From assembly GCF_003797825.1 (NCBI RefSeq), contig NZ_RKME01000025.1, forward strand, positions 1-64,000: a stretch of DNA of 64,000 nucleotides. The letters run 5' to 3'. Shown piece after piece: positions 1 through 9,055 of this stretch (positions are counted from its first letter, which is position 1; every line of letters begins with the position of its first letter). The DNA comes from Gordonia sp. OPL2 (lineage in GTDB: Bacteria; Actinomycetota; Actinomycetes; Mycobacteriales; Mycobacteriaceae). The notes below the pieces were generated by a model that was not told where the DNA came from, searched no databases, and was given only the letters and a program-made list of their open reading frames with translations. Position numbers and translations under genes: made by a program.

Positions 1-176
1 CCCGGGGGTGGGGCCGTCGGCCGAACGCGGGTCGGCTCCCGGCGGTCGACGCCGACGACGGGCCGCGGGATCGGCCGGCTGTCCCTCGGCGCGGCGTCGG
101 GGATCGGATCGCTCGCGCGGTTGCGGGGTCGGCTCGTCCGGACGTGCGCGGCCACCGGGGCGTCGGCGTGCACCAT
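1..176 (-). CDS. Partial N-terminus, probable LytR-CpsA-Psr (LCP) family protein
   Basis: An open frame runs on the minus strand from an ATG at 174-176 to the window edge (about 58 codons, 3' part missing). The translation is hydrophilic and rich in Arg, Pro and Asp, and opens MVHADAPVAAHVRTSR. A GGAG lies 10 nt upstream of the ATG. LCP ligases, which attach arabinogalactan to peptidoglycan, have such disordered basic cytoplasmic N-termini before a single membrane helix. In M. tuberculosis an LCP gene is divergent from rmlD, as here. No catalytic domain is inside the window, so the product name rests on position and composition only. Confidence 0.4.
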   Translation of the reverse strand, partial: MVHADAPVAAHVRTSRPRNRASDPIPDAAPRDSRPIPRPVVGVDRREPTRVRPTAPPP

Positions 177-434
177 CGGGTCGAGACTCCACGAGCGGGT
201 CAGTCCTTTGCGTCGGGGTCAACGTCGGCCGCGGCGCAGCGCCGCTGTTACTCGTGAGAGCAACGAGATCCGTGGTGTTGACGTGTCGGATGTTGCTGTG
301 CTGACGCAAGGCTACTGAAGTGAAGAACGAAATCGAGAACGCAACGCCGATGGGCGCGATCGAGATCGACATCACCACTCGGACACACCGTGGTCATCCA
401 CCACCATCCGGCGGAGTACGGCACGATGTGACGC

Positions 435-1358
435 ATGAGTCCGACCACGTACATCGTCGGCGCAGGCGGCCAACTCGGCACCGCGCTGCGCGCGCGAGCG
501 GCCGCGGGCGCCGACGTGCGGGCCCTGACCTCGGCCGACGTCGACATCACCGATGCGTCGTCGGTGACGGCCGCGCTCGCGGGACTCCGTGCAGGCGACG
601 TGGTACTCAATTGTGCGGCCTTCACGAATGTGGATGGAGCGGAAGCGGATCCGGACGGTTCGTACGCGGTGAACCGCGACGGACCGACGCACCTCGCAAG
701 CTCGACGGCGGCCGCCGGCGCCTGGCTCATCCACGTGTCCACCGACTATGTCTTCGCCGGTGCGGCCGCCACCGATGCCGGTCCGCGCCGCAGCCGGCCG
801 TACGAACCCGATGACGTGACCGGCGTCCCGGAGACCGTGTACGGGGCGTCGAAGCTCGCCGGGGAACGGGGGGCGCTCGGCGCCGACCCGACCGCGACCG
901 TGGTGCGCACCGCCTGGGTCTACACCGGCGGCCCCGACAGCCCGGACTTCGTCGGCACCATGCGCCGACTCGAGTCGCAGCGCGACGAACTGACCGTCGT
1001 CGACGACCAGACCGGCTCGCCCACCTATGCCGTCGACCTCGCCGCGGGACTGTGGGAGCTGGCGGCGGCGGGGCCACGTGACGGGATCGCGGGTGCCGTC
1101 CTGCACGCGACCAACGAGGGGAGCGTCACCTGGCACACGGTGGCGCAGGCGGTGTTCACCGAGATCGGCGCCGACCCGAGCCGGGTCCGCCCGTGCACGA
1201 CGGCCCAGTTCCCGCGTCCGGCGCCGCGACCTGCCTTTTCCGTGCTGTCGGGCCGATCTTGGGCGGCGGCGGGTCTGACCCCGCTCCGGGACTGGCGTTC
1301 GGCCCTGCACGCGGCGATCACGGATCCCGGACCGGCGTTGGATACCCTGACCCCGTGA
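435..1358 (+). CDS. rmlD: dTDP-4-dehydrorhamnose reductase
   Basis: Reduces dTDP-6-deoxy-lyxo-4-hexulose to dTDP-L-rhamnose with NAD(P)H, the last step of the rhamnose donor pathway in the cytoplasm. The product has 307 residues, the usual family length. It has the Rossmann motif GAGGQLG at residues 9-15, a STDYVF segment near residue 103 and the catalytic YxxxK at Tyr136/Lys140 (YGASK). Rhamnose forms the linker between peptidoglycan and arabinogalactan in this order, so the gene is expected to be essential. The stop overlaps the GTG start of wbbL by 4 nt (GTGA), indicating translational coupling. A weak Shine-Dalgarno lies upstream of the ATG at 435, and no better start is visible. Confidence 0.93.
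   Translation: MSPTTYIVGAGGQLGTALRARAAAGADVRALTSADVDITDASSVTAALAGLRAGDVVLNCAAFTNVDGAEADPDGSYAVNRDGPTHLASSTAAAGAWLIHVSTDYVFAGAAATDAGPRRSRPYEPDDVTGVPETVYGASKLAGERGALGADPTATVVRTAWVYTGGPDSPDFVGTMRRLESQRDELTVVDDQTGSPTYAVDLAAGLWELAAAGPRDGIAGAVLHATNEGSVTWHTVAQAVFTEIGADPSRVRPCTTAQFPRPAPRPAFSVLSGRSWAAAGLTPLRDWRSALHAAITDPGPALDTLTP
1343..1348 (+). promoter_or_regulatory. Internal -10 element for leaderless wbbL transcript
   Basis: TACCCT ends 6 nt before the GTG start of wbbL, inside the last codons of rmlD. A -10 at this spacing would start RNA at or next to the GTG, giving a leaderless message in addition to read-through from rmlD. The call rests on motif and spacing only. Confidence 0.45.
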
Positions 1359-2236
1359 CTGCTCAGCTGGCCGTCGTGACGGTGACCTATTCGTCGGGGA
1401 AATACCTCACGGCATTCCTGCAGAGCCTCGAGAAGGCGACCGTGGACGAGGTGCCGAGGGTGGTGATCGCCGACAACGGATCGACCGACGGCGCGCCGGA
1501 GGCCGCTGAACGCGACTTCGACAACGTCACGCTCGTCCGGACCGGCGGGAACATCGGCTACGGCGGTGGGATCAACCGGGCCGTCGCCGAGCTCGACCCG
1601 TCGATCGAGTTCGTCGCGGTGGCCAACCCCGACGTCGAATGGGGTCCCGGGTCGCTCGACGAATTGTTGGAGGCGGCGCGACGGTGGCCGCGTGCGGGCT
1701 CGCTGGGTCCGCTCATCCACGAGCCCGACGGCTCGATCTATCCGTCGGCCCGCCGCGTGCCCGATCTGGTCTCCGGCGTCGGACACGCGCTCTTCTCCAC
1801 CGTCTGGAAGACGAATCCGTGGACTGCCGCCTATCGCGCCGACAACGCCGCGCCCAGTGAGCGCCCGGTCGGCTGGCTGTCCGGCTCCTGCCTGTTGGTG
1901 CGCCGCGACGCGTTCGACGCCATCAACGGATTCGACTCGCGCTATTTCATGTACATGGAGGACGTCGACCTCGGCGATCGCCTCGGTAAAGCGGGCTGGC
2001 TCAACGTCTACGTACCGTCGGCGGAGATCGTCCACACCAAAGGGCATGCGGCAGGACGCAATCCCGAGAAGATGCTGCCCGCACACCATCGCAGCGCCTA
2101 TCAGTTCCAGGCGGACCGTCATCCGGGTGTGCTGCGCGCCCCGCTGCGTCTGGCGTTGCGCGCCGGTCTCGCAGTCCGCTCGCGGGTCGCGGTCGTCGCG
2201 GCCCGACGTTCGCTCGATCGATCCCCTGAGGAATGA
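1355..2236 (+). CDS. wbbL: Rhamnosyltransferase, GT2 family (WbbL)
   Basis: Transfers L-rhamnose from dTDP-rhamnose to decaprenyl-PP-GlcNAc, building the arabinogalactan linkage unit at the inner face of the membrane. The GT-A fold shows DNGSTDG near residue 40, a DxD-type NPDVEWG near residue 90, SGSCLLVRRDAF near 176 and the acceptor-side MEDVDL near 205. I chose GTG 1355 because it gives 293 residues, close to mycobacterial WbbL (about 300), and overlaps the rmlD stop. The frame stays open upstream, but that part is a shadow of rmlD. The gene sits between the enzyme that makes its donor and manB, with 4-nt or near overlaps throughout. Confidence 0.92.
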   Translation: MTAQLAVVTVTYSSGKYLTAFLQSLEKATVDEVPRVVIADNGSTDGAPEAAERDFDNVTLVRTGGNIGYGGGINRAVAELDPSIEFVAVANPDVEWGPGSLDELLEAARRWPRAGSLGPLIHEPDGSIYPSARRVPDLVSGVGHALFSTVWKTNPWTAAYRADNAAPSERPVGWLSGSCLLVRRDAFDAINGFDSRYFMYMEDVDLGDRLGKAGWLNVYVPSAEIVHTKGHAAGRNPEKMLPAHHRSAYQFQADRHPGVLRAPLRLALRAGLAVRSRVAVVAARRSLDRSPEE

Positions 2237-2247
2237 GGAGGAAACCG

Positions 2248-3330
2248 GTGGCCAGTGAGAACCCCTCGGTGCAGGCGGTCGTCCTCGTGGGTGGCAAGGG
2301 CACGCGCCTGCGCCCGCTGACCCTGTCGGCGCCCAAGCCGATGTTGCCGACCGCAGGAGTCCCGTTCCTGACCCACCTGCTGTCGCGGATCAAGGCGGCC
2401 GGGATCGAGGACGTCGTCCTCGGCACCTCGTTTCAGGCGCCGGTGTTCTCCGAGTACTACGGAGACGGTTCGAAACTCGGACTCAAGCTGAGGTACGTGA
2501 CCGAACCGGAACCCCTCGGCACCGGGGGCGGCATCCGGAATGTGCTCGACGAACTCACCGCGGACACCATTCTCGTGTTCAACGGGGACGTCCTCGGCGG
2601 GACCGACGTCCGCGAGGTGCTCGACGCACACCACGCCAGTGGCGCCGACGTCACGCTCCATCTCGTGCCGGTCAGCGATCCGCGTGCATTCGGCTGCGTG
2701 CCGACCGACGAGAACGGACGGGTCACCGCGTTCCTGGAGAAGACCCAGGATCCGCCCACCGACCAGATCAACGCGGGCACCTACGTGTTCCGGCGGTCGA
2801 TCATCGAGGAGATCCCCGCCGGTCGTGCGGTGTCCGTCGAGCGTGAGGTGTTCCCCAAGTTGCTGCAGGAGGGACGCCACATCCACGGACACGTCGATCA
2901 CGCCTACTGGCGCGACATGGGGACGCCCGAGGACTTCGTCCGCGGGTCCGCCGACCTCGTTCGCGGCATCGCACCCTCGCCCGCGCTCGGTGATCGCCGC
3001 GGGGAATCGCTCGTGCACGACGGTGCCGGTGTCGCGCCGGGCGCGGTCCTGATCGGCGGGACCGTCGTCGGACGTGGGGCCGAGATCGGTCCGCGGGCTC
3101 GCCTCGACGGAGCCGTCATCTTCGACGGTGCGGTCGTGGAGGCGGGCGCGGTCGTCGAGCGCAGCATCGTCGGGTTCGGTGCCCGGATCGGACCCCGCGC
3201 ACTCATCCGCGACACCGTCATCGGTGACGGCGCCGACGTCGGCGCGCGATGTGAACTGCTCCGCGGGGCCCGGGTATGGCCGGGAGTCCAGGTGCCCGAC
3301 AACGGGATCCGCTTCTCCACCGACGTCTGA
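2248..3330 (+). CDS. manB: Mannose-1-phosphate guanylyltransferase (NDP-sugar pyrophosphorylase)
   Basis: Makes GDP-mannose from mannose-1-phosphate and GTP, the donor for mannolipids, lipomannan and protein mannosylation. The nucleotidyltransferase domain opens with the GGKGTRLRP signature near residues 13-21, followed by a KPM motif and the FNGD metal/nucleotide site. From about residue 255 there is a left-handed beta-helix with hexapeptide repeats (VAPGAVL, IGPRARL and similar). The start is set at GTG 2248, which has AGGAGG 6 nt upstream at 2236-2241. An in-frame ATG at 2233 overlaps the wbbL stop but would lie on that Shine-Dalgarno. The product has 360 residues and resembles M. tuberculosis Rv3264c, once named rmlA2, so older files may call it a glucose-1-phosphate thymidylyltransferase. 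Confidence 0.9.
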   Translation: MASENPSVQAVVLVGGKGTRLRPLTLSAPKPMLPTAGVPFLTHLLSRIKAAGIEDVVLGTSFQAPVFSEYYGDGSKLGLKLRYVTEPEPLGTGGGIRNVLDELTADTILVFNGDVLGGTDVREVLDAHHASGADVTLHLVPVSDPRAFGCVPTDENGRVTAFLEKTQDPPTDQINAGTYVFRRSIIEEIPAGRAVSVEREVFPKLLQEGRHIHGHVDHAYWRDMGTPEDFVRGSADLVRGIAPSPALGDRRGESLVHDGAGVAPGAVLIGGTVVGRGAEIGPRARLDGAVIFDGAVVEAGAVVERSIVGFGARIGPRALIRDTVIGDGADVGARCELLRGARVWPGVQVPDNGIRFSTDV

Positions 3331-3341
3331 GCGCCAGGGCG

Positions 3342-3361
3342 GTCCCGGCGGAACCGGGGAC
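3342..3361. terminator. Short GC hairpin between convergent genes
   Basis: GTCCCGG (3342-3348) can pair with CCGGGGAC (3354-3361) across a 5-nt loop, with one bulged G. It lies in the 55-bp gap between convergent manB and the methyltransferase gene. There is no T tract, so it would be a U-less hairpin stop at best. Confidence 0.35.
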
Positions 3362-3385
3362 GTTCGGATTGCGGACGGCGCGCGG

Positions 3386-4054
3386 TCAGCGGGCCTTGGC
3401 CGCCGCCAGCACACCTGCGCCGAGCGGGATGACCACGGGCAGCAGACGCTCGTCGTCGGCGATCAGCATCGCGGCCTCACGGGCCGCGGCAGCCGGCGGG
3501 TCGGTCCGTGACGGATCGGCGACGGCGCCGTCGGCGGTCGGGTTGTGCACGACGACCACACCACCGGGACGCAGGATACGGATCGCCTCGACCACATGCC
3601 GGGGGTGATCGATGAGCGGGCCGTCGACGAGGACGAGGTCATAGGACTCGTCGGCCAGGCGCGGCAGCACCTCGGTCGGATAGCCGTTGATCAGACGGGT
3701 CCGGCCCGGCGCGATCTCCGCCCCCGCGAACGACTGACGGGCCGCTCGATGATGTTCCGACTCGGGGTCGATCGTGGTCAGCACGCCGTCGTCGGACATG
3801 CCGTTGAGCAGCCACAGACCGCTCACCCCTGCGCCGGTGCCGATCTCCACGACGGCGTGGGCATCGCAGGAGCGCGCGAGCAGGGCGAGCAGGGCGCCCA
3901 CTGCGGGGGCGACGGCCGGCGCGCCGAGTTCCTCGGCACGGCCACGGGCGGCCAGCAGCGCGTCGTCCTCGACGATCGCCGATTCCGCGTAGTCGATGAG
4001 TGCGCTCCCGGCGGGCGCACCGGTACCGGGGGAATCGCCTGATGAGTCGGTCAC
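3386..4054 (-). CDS. SAM-dependent O-methyltransferase (Rv1220c-like)
   Basis: A class I SAM methyltransferase of the catechol/caffeoyl-CoA O-methyltransferase group, 222 residues. The SAM loop EIGTGAGVSGLWL is near residues 69-81, the acidic TIDPES near 94-99 binds the cosmetabolite ribose, and the LVDGP motif near 142 carries the metal/catalytic Asp. The start is GTG at 4052-4054, with TAACCT 6 nt upstream (leaderless pattern). In M. tuberculosis the homologue likewise sits divergent from sigE. The natural substrate is not known. The active site suggests a small hydroxylated molecule, which is inference. Confidence 0.85.
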   Translation of the reverse strand: MTDSSGDSPGTGAPAGSALIDYAESAIVEDDALLAARGRAEELGAPAVAPAVGALLALLARSCDAHAVVEIGTGAGVSGLWLLNGMSDDGVLTTIDPESEHHRAARQSFAGAEIAPGRTRLINGYPTEVLPRLADESYDLVLVDGPLIDHPRHVVEAIRILRPGGVVVVHNPTADGAVADPSRTDPPAAAAREAAMLIADDERLLPVVIPLGAGVLAAAKAR

Positions 4055-4060
4055 CCCCCG

Positions 4061-4066
4061 AGGTTA
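4061..4066 (-). promoter_or_regulatory. -10 element, leaderless methyltransferase transcript
   Basis: On the minus strand TAACCT ends 6 nt before the GTG at 4054, which suggests that RNA starts on the start codon. Confidence 0.45.
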
Positions 4067-4163
4067 TGTCGCGCCGTCGGTGATCGCGTGCGCGGCACGC
4101 CACCAGGTGCGAAGTCGACGGTCGAAGTCGGTGGTCAGCCGGGTTCGACGGCCGGGCGGACTT

Positions 4164-4180
4164 CCTCAGCGAAACCTCAG
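4164..4180 (+). promoter_or_regulatory. Direct repeat CCTCAG-N5-CCTCAG, candidate MprA box upstream of sigE
   Basis: CCTCAG occurs at 4164-4169 and 4175-4180, one helical turn apart (11 bp). This is the architecture of binding sites for MprA, the response regulator that activates sigE under envelope stress in mycobacteria, whose known sites contain CTCAG-type direct repeats. The site is about 130 bp upstream of the extracytoplasmic-function (ECF)-type sigE promoter. Confidence 0.5.
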
Positions 4181-4283
4181 GACACTCACACTGCGACCAC
4201 ACCCCGATGGGAGAGGGTTCTACTAGCGCACCAACGCGCTCGTGGGTCGGGCGTCTCTCGCCCCACGGCGTCGCCGGGAGTGC

Positions 4284-4310
4284 GGGAATAGACTGCCGGT
4301 ACACGTGGTT
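4284..4310 (+). promoter_or_regulatory. ECF sigma-type promoter of sigE (GGGAAT-N18-GTT)
   Basis: GGGAAT (4284-4289) is followed after 18 nt by GTT (4308-4310). This matches the SigH/SigE class -35/-10 pattern of actinobacteria. Transcription would begin near 4317, 50 to 55 nt before the chosen start of sigE. M. tuberculosis sigE also has a SigH-dependent promoter. The rest of the 4055-4370 gap contains the candidate MprA box and no other gene. Confidence 0.6.
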
Positions 4311-4370
4311 TACCATCGTGAACATCCGTCATCCGACGTGATGTCCGGGGAAGGGAACTGGCCACCAACG

Positions 4371-4982
4371 ATGACCGATCCTCAGGGGTCTGCAGAAGTC
4401 GTCCCGTCCGGGACCGCCGGATTCGACGCCACCGGTGATGACAACCTCATGCCGTCGTGGGACGAACTCGTGCGCGAGCACGCCGACCGCGTCTACCGGC
4501 TGGCCTACCGTCTGTCCGGCAACCAGCACGACGCCGAGGACCTGACCCAGGAGACGTTCATCCGGGTGTTCCGGTCATTGAAGAACTACAAGCCGGGCAC
4601 GTTCGAGGGTTGGTTGCATCGCATCACCACCAACCTCTTCCTCGACATGGTCCGCCGGCGCAGCAAGATCCGTATGGAGGCACTGCCGGAGGAGTACGAC
4701 CGCGTCCCGGCCGACACCCCGGATCCGCAGCAGATCTTCCACGATGCGAATCTCGATCCCGATCTGCAGGAGGCGCTCGACGCCCTGCCGCCGGAGTTCC
4801 GTGCAGCCGTCGTGCTCTGTGACATCGAGGGTCTGTCGTACGAGGAGATCTCGGCGACGCTGGGTGTCAAACTCGGTACGGTCCGTAGCCGCATCCATCG
4901 CGGTCGCCAGACGATCCGCGACCACCTCACCGCCCGTGGTCACACGGGCAGCCGCTCGGTCGCCGTCGGCACCGTCGGCTAG
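4371..4982 (+). CDS. sigE: ECF RNA polymerase sigma factor SigE
   Basis: Directs RNA polymerase to envelope- and redox-stress promoters. The 203-residue product has sigma region 2 (DAEDLTQETFIRVFRS near residues 54-69, WLHRITTNLFLD) and region 4 (LSYEEISATLGVKLGTVRSR near 155-175) with the recognition helix. The core, including ATMPSWDELV-like and RIRMEALPEE stretches, is nearly that of mycobacterial SigE. I chose ATG 4371 (MTDPQ). ATG 4341 is in frame and could give a longer form, as M. tuberculosis SigE is known to use alternative starts. It is followed by its anti-sigma gene rseA and then htrA, the standard regulatory trio. Confidence 0.9.
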   Translation: MTDPQGSAEVVPSGTAGFDATGDDNLMPSWDELVREHADRVYRLAYRLSGNQHDAEDLTQETFIRVFRSLKNYKPGTFEGWLHRITTNLFLDMVRRRSKIRMEALPEEYDRVPADTPDPQQIFHDANLDPDLQEALDALPPEFRAAVVLCDIEGLSYEEISATLGVKLGTVRSRIHRGRQTIRDHLTARGHTGSRSVAVGTVG

Positions 4983-5156
4983 ATCCCTCCCGCCGGGAAC
5001 CCCGGGCGCCCGGGCTTCGTTGTCACCTTCGGATAGGCTGGGTGGCCGCGCCCGACAGCGGTGCGAGAAGCACATCTGCCGACAGCGCAGTAGCGTGGAA
5101 CGGGATTCGAGACGACGGCCGGAGCAGACCGTTGCGGTGGAAGAGGTGAGCGTCAG

Positions 5157-5786
5157 ATGGAGATGAATCGAGGTCGACCCGCCTCGGGACAGCAGGCCGA
5201 CAGCCCGCTACCCATGTCGAATCTCCGGCGCCGCCGCCGTTCCGCGTGGAATCCGGCGACCTGGTCGCCGGTCACCGCGTCCTTCGCGCCCAATCGCACC
5301 TATCGTGCGCCGGGTACACCCGGCGGACGCCGTTTCGCCTCGACCGAGCACCTCGCGTCGGAGGCCGTCGCGGCATTCGTCGACGGGGAACTCGGCATGA
5401 CCGCGCACATGCGCGCCACCCAGCATCTCGCGCACTGCCCCGAATGCATGTCGGCGGTCGACGCACAGATCGCGGCGCGCACCCGACTCCGCTCCGCCGG
5501 TGACGTCTCGATGCCCGCCGGATTGCTCGGACAGCTGAGTCAGATCCCCACCCGCGAGATCGACCTCACCGGTGTGTCCGGTGAGGCCCAGACCGATCCG
5601 CAACCCACCGTGGCGCCGTGGGATCGCGACGGCACCACCAGCCCGATGGCGGCGCCCGGCTTCCCGGTCGCCGGTATTCCGGCGGACCGGGCCCGTGGAA
5701 CCGGCGCGCCGCCGGCCGATGGCCATGGACAACACCCTGAACAAGGAAGTACGAGGGCACGGATGAGTCGCTGGCGAGGCCGCTGA
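5157..5786 (+). CDS. rseA: Zinc-associated anti-sigma factor RseA
   Basis: Cytoplasmic anti-sigma factor expected to hold SigE inactive. The ZAS signature H-x3-C-x2-C is visible as His90, Cys94 and Cys97, inside a segment (EAVAAFVDGELGM...) typical of the family. At 209 residues it is longer than M. tuberculosis RseA (about 154). The extra length is a basic N-terminus (SNLRRRRRSAW) and a disordered Pro/Gly/Ala C-terminus. No membrane helix is seen, as expected for RseA. The ATG at 5157 has GAGG about 10 nt upstream. ATG 5214 is an alternative start. The stop is 3 nt before htrA, so the two are co-translated. Confidence 0.85.
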   Translation: MEMNRGRPASGQQADSPLPMSNLRRRRRSAWNPATWSPVTASFAPNRTYRAPGTPGGRRFASTEHLASEAVAAFVDGELGMTAHMRATQHLAHCPECMSAVDAQIAARTRLRSAGDVSMPAGLLGQLSQIPTREIDLTGVSGEAQTDPQPTVAPWDRDGTTSPMAAPGFPVAGIPADRARGTGAPPADGHGQHPEQGSTRARMSRWRGR

Positions 5787-5789
5787 CAG

Positions 5790-7373
<1,584 letters not shown>

Positions 7374-7390
7374 CAACGGGGGATGAGGCG

Positions 7391-7855
7391 ATGTTCAGCA
7401 GTATCGGTTGGGGTGAGATCGTCGTCCTGCTGGCGGCCGGCCTGATCATCCTCGGACCGGATCGCCTTCCCGGTGCCGTCTCCTGGACGATGAAGTCCCT
7501 TCGCCAGGTCCGCGACTACGCGACCGGCGCGACCAACCAGCTCAAGGACGAACTCGGACCCGACTTCGACGAGTTGCGCAAACCGTTGTCGGAGTTGAAC
7601 GAACTCCGGGGCATGACACCGCGCGCCGTGGTCACCAGACATCTCCTCGACGGCGACGACTCGGTGTTCAAGCTCGGGCTCGGCCCGACGACGGTAGACC
7701 GGAACACCACTGAGACCCCGGAGATCAAGCCGGTGTCGGCGCCCCTGCCGGGGCCGGCCGACGAGGACGTCACCACCGCCGCCGCACCGTCAGAGGCAGC
7801 GAAGTCGGACACCCCGTCGACGAAGCGCAGCATCAGCGACTGGGACGCCACCTGA
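7391..7855 (+). CDS. tatB: Sec-independent translocase subunit TatB
   Basis: Component of the twin-arginine translocase that receives folded RR-signal proteins. The 154-residue product begins MFSSIGWGEIVVLLAAGLIILGP, the classic TatB short N-terminal helix with a Glu (position 9) and a GP hinge. An amphipathic helix (LRQVRDYATG) and a disordered tail follow. GGGGGATGAGG precedes the ATG at 7391. It lies 17 nt after htrA, the same order as in mycobacteria. tatA and tatC are not in the window. Confidence 0.92.
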   Translation: MFSSIGWGEIVVLLAAGLIILGPDRLPGAVSWTMKSLRQVRDYATGATNQLKDELGPDFDELRKPLSELNELRGMTPRAVVTRHLLDGDDSVFKLGLGPTTVDRNTTETPEIKPVSAPLPGPADEDVTTAAAPSEAAKSDTPSTKRSISDWDAT

Positions 7856-7874
7856 GCGGTCGCGGCGACGGATG

Positions 7875-9020
7875 TCAGGCGTGACGGGTGGTGTCGATAC
7901 CCAGGCTCATCCCGGCGAGTCCTCGACGGCGCACCGCCAGCTTCTCCGCGATCGCACGCAGCGCCGACCCCGACACTGACTCGGGATCCGACAACACCAC
8001 CGGCACACCCGCGTCGCCGCCCTCGCGCAGCGTCGTCTCCAGCGGAACCTGCCCGAGCAGTTCGACCGGCGCGCCGACGGCCTGCGTCAGTCGCTGGGCG
8101 ACCTTCTCGCCCCCGCCCGAGCCGAACGGCTCCATCCGTGAGCCGTCGGGCAGCTCCATCCACGACATGTTCTCGACGACACCGAGGATCTTCTGCCGGG
8201 TCTGCAGAGCGATCGCACCGGCTCGTTCGGCGACCTCCGCGGCCGCCTGCTGGGGGGTGGTCACGACCAGGATCTCGGCGCCCGGGATGAGCTGCGCGAT
8301 CGAGATGGCGACGTCGCCCGTGCCGGGCGGCAGGTCGAGTAGCAGGACGTCGAGGTCACCCCAGTAGACGTCGGCCAGGAACTGCTGCAGCGCGCGGTGC
8401 AGCATCGGGCCGCGCCAGGTGACCGGGGTGTTGCCGTCGGTGAACTGGCCGATCGAGATGAACTTCACCCCGTGGCTGATCGGCGGCATGATCATCCGCT
8501 CGACCTGGGTGGGCTTGGCTTCGCTGCCGAGCATGCGAGGGACGGAGTGTCCGTAGATGTCGGCGTCGAGGACGCCCACGGTCAGTCCACGCTCGGCGAG
8601 CGCGGTCGCCAGGTTGACCGTCACGCTCGACTTGCCGACACCGCCTTTGCCCGACGCGACGGCATAGACGCGGGTCAGCGATCCGGGCTGGGCGAACGGG
8701 ATCACGGGTTCGGCCTTGTCGCCGCGCAGCTTCTTGCGGAGCTCGGTGCGCTGCTCGTCGTCCATCACGTCGAGGTCGACGGAGATCGCACCGACCCCGG
8801 GGACATCGGCCACGGCACGTTCCACGCGACCGGAGATCTCGGTGCGCATGGGACAGCCGGAGGTGGTGAGGTAGATGGTGACGTCGACACTGGCGTCGTC
8901 GTTGACGCCGATCGACTTCACCATGCCCAGGTCGGTGATCGGTTTGCCGATCTCGGGATCGTTCACCTTGCTGAGGGCGGCACGGATCGCCGATTCGGTG
9001 GGTACAACTCCGGTAGTCAT
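7875..9020 (-). CDS. mrp: Mrp/NBP35-family iron-sulfur cluster carrier ATPase
   Basis: P-loop ATPase that binds and delivers Fe-S clusters in the cytoplasm. An N-terminal MIP18/DUF59 domain (residues 1-90, DPEIGKPITDLGM) precedes the deviant Walker A GKGGVGKS near residues 121-128 and the conserved LPPGTGD segment. The start is placed at ATG 9018-9020, giving 381 residues, the usual length. The longer open frame upstream is antisense to, and shadow of, the neighbouring gene. TAAGCT lies 8 nt before the ATG. The C-terminus has no obvious CxxC pair, as in actinobacterial Mrp. It is convergent with tatB. Confidence 0.9.
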   Translation of the reverse strand: MTTGVVPTESAIRAALSKVNDPEIGKPITDLGMVKSIGVNDDASVDVTIYLTTSGCPMRTEISGRVERAVADVPGVGAISVDLDVMDDEQRTELRKKLRGDKAEPVIPFAQPGSLTRVYAVASGKGGVGKSSVTVNLATALAERGLTVGVLDADIYGHSVPRMLGSEAKPTQVERMIMPPISHGVKFISIGQFTDGNTPVTWRGPMLHRALQQFLADVYWGDLDVLLLDLPPGTGDVAISIAQLIPGAEILVVTTPQQAAAEVAERAGAIALQTRQKILGVVENMSWMELPDGSRMEPFGSGGGEKVAQRLTQAVGAPVELLGQVPLETTLREGGDAGVPVVLSDPESVSGSALRAIAEKLAVRRRGLAGMSLGIDTTRHA

Positions 9021-9028
9021 CGTTGCCC

Positions 9029-9034
9029 AGCTTA
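9029..9034 (-). promoter_or_regulatory. -10 element for mrp (leaderless pattern)
   Basis: On the minus strand TAAGCT stands 8 nt before the mrp ATG. It falls in the 35-bp gap behind the transglycosylase gene, so mrp can be transcribed separately. Confidence 0.4.
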
Positions 9035-9055
9035 ACCGCCGCGACGACACCGCCC

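Noticed and set aside
8..304. Plus-strand 98-residue open frame at the window start
   Set aside because: Arg/Gly/Ser-rich antisense-type sequence. The minus strand offers a better N-terminal coding frame with a ribosome site.
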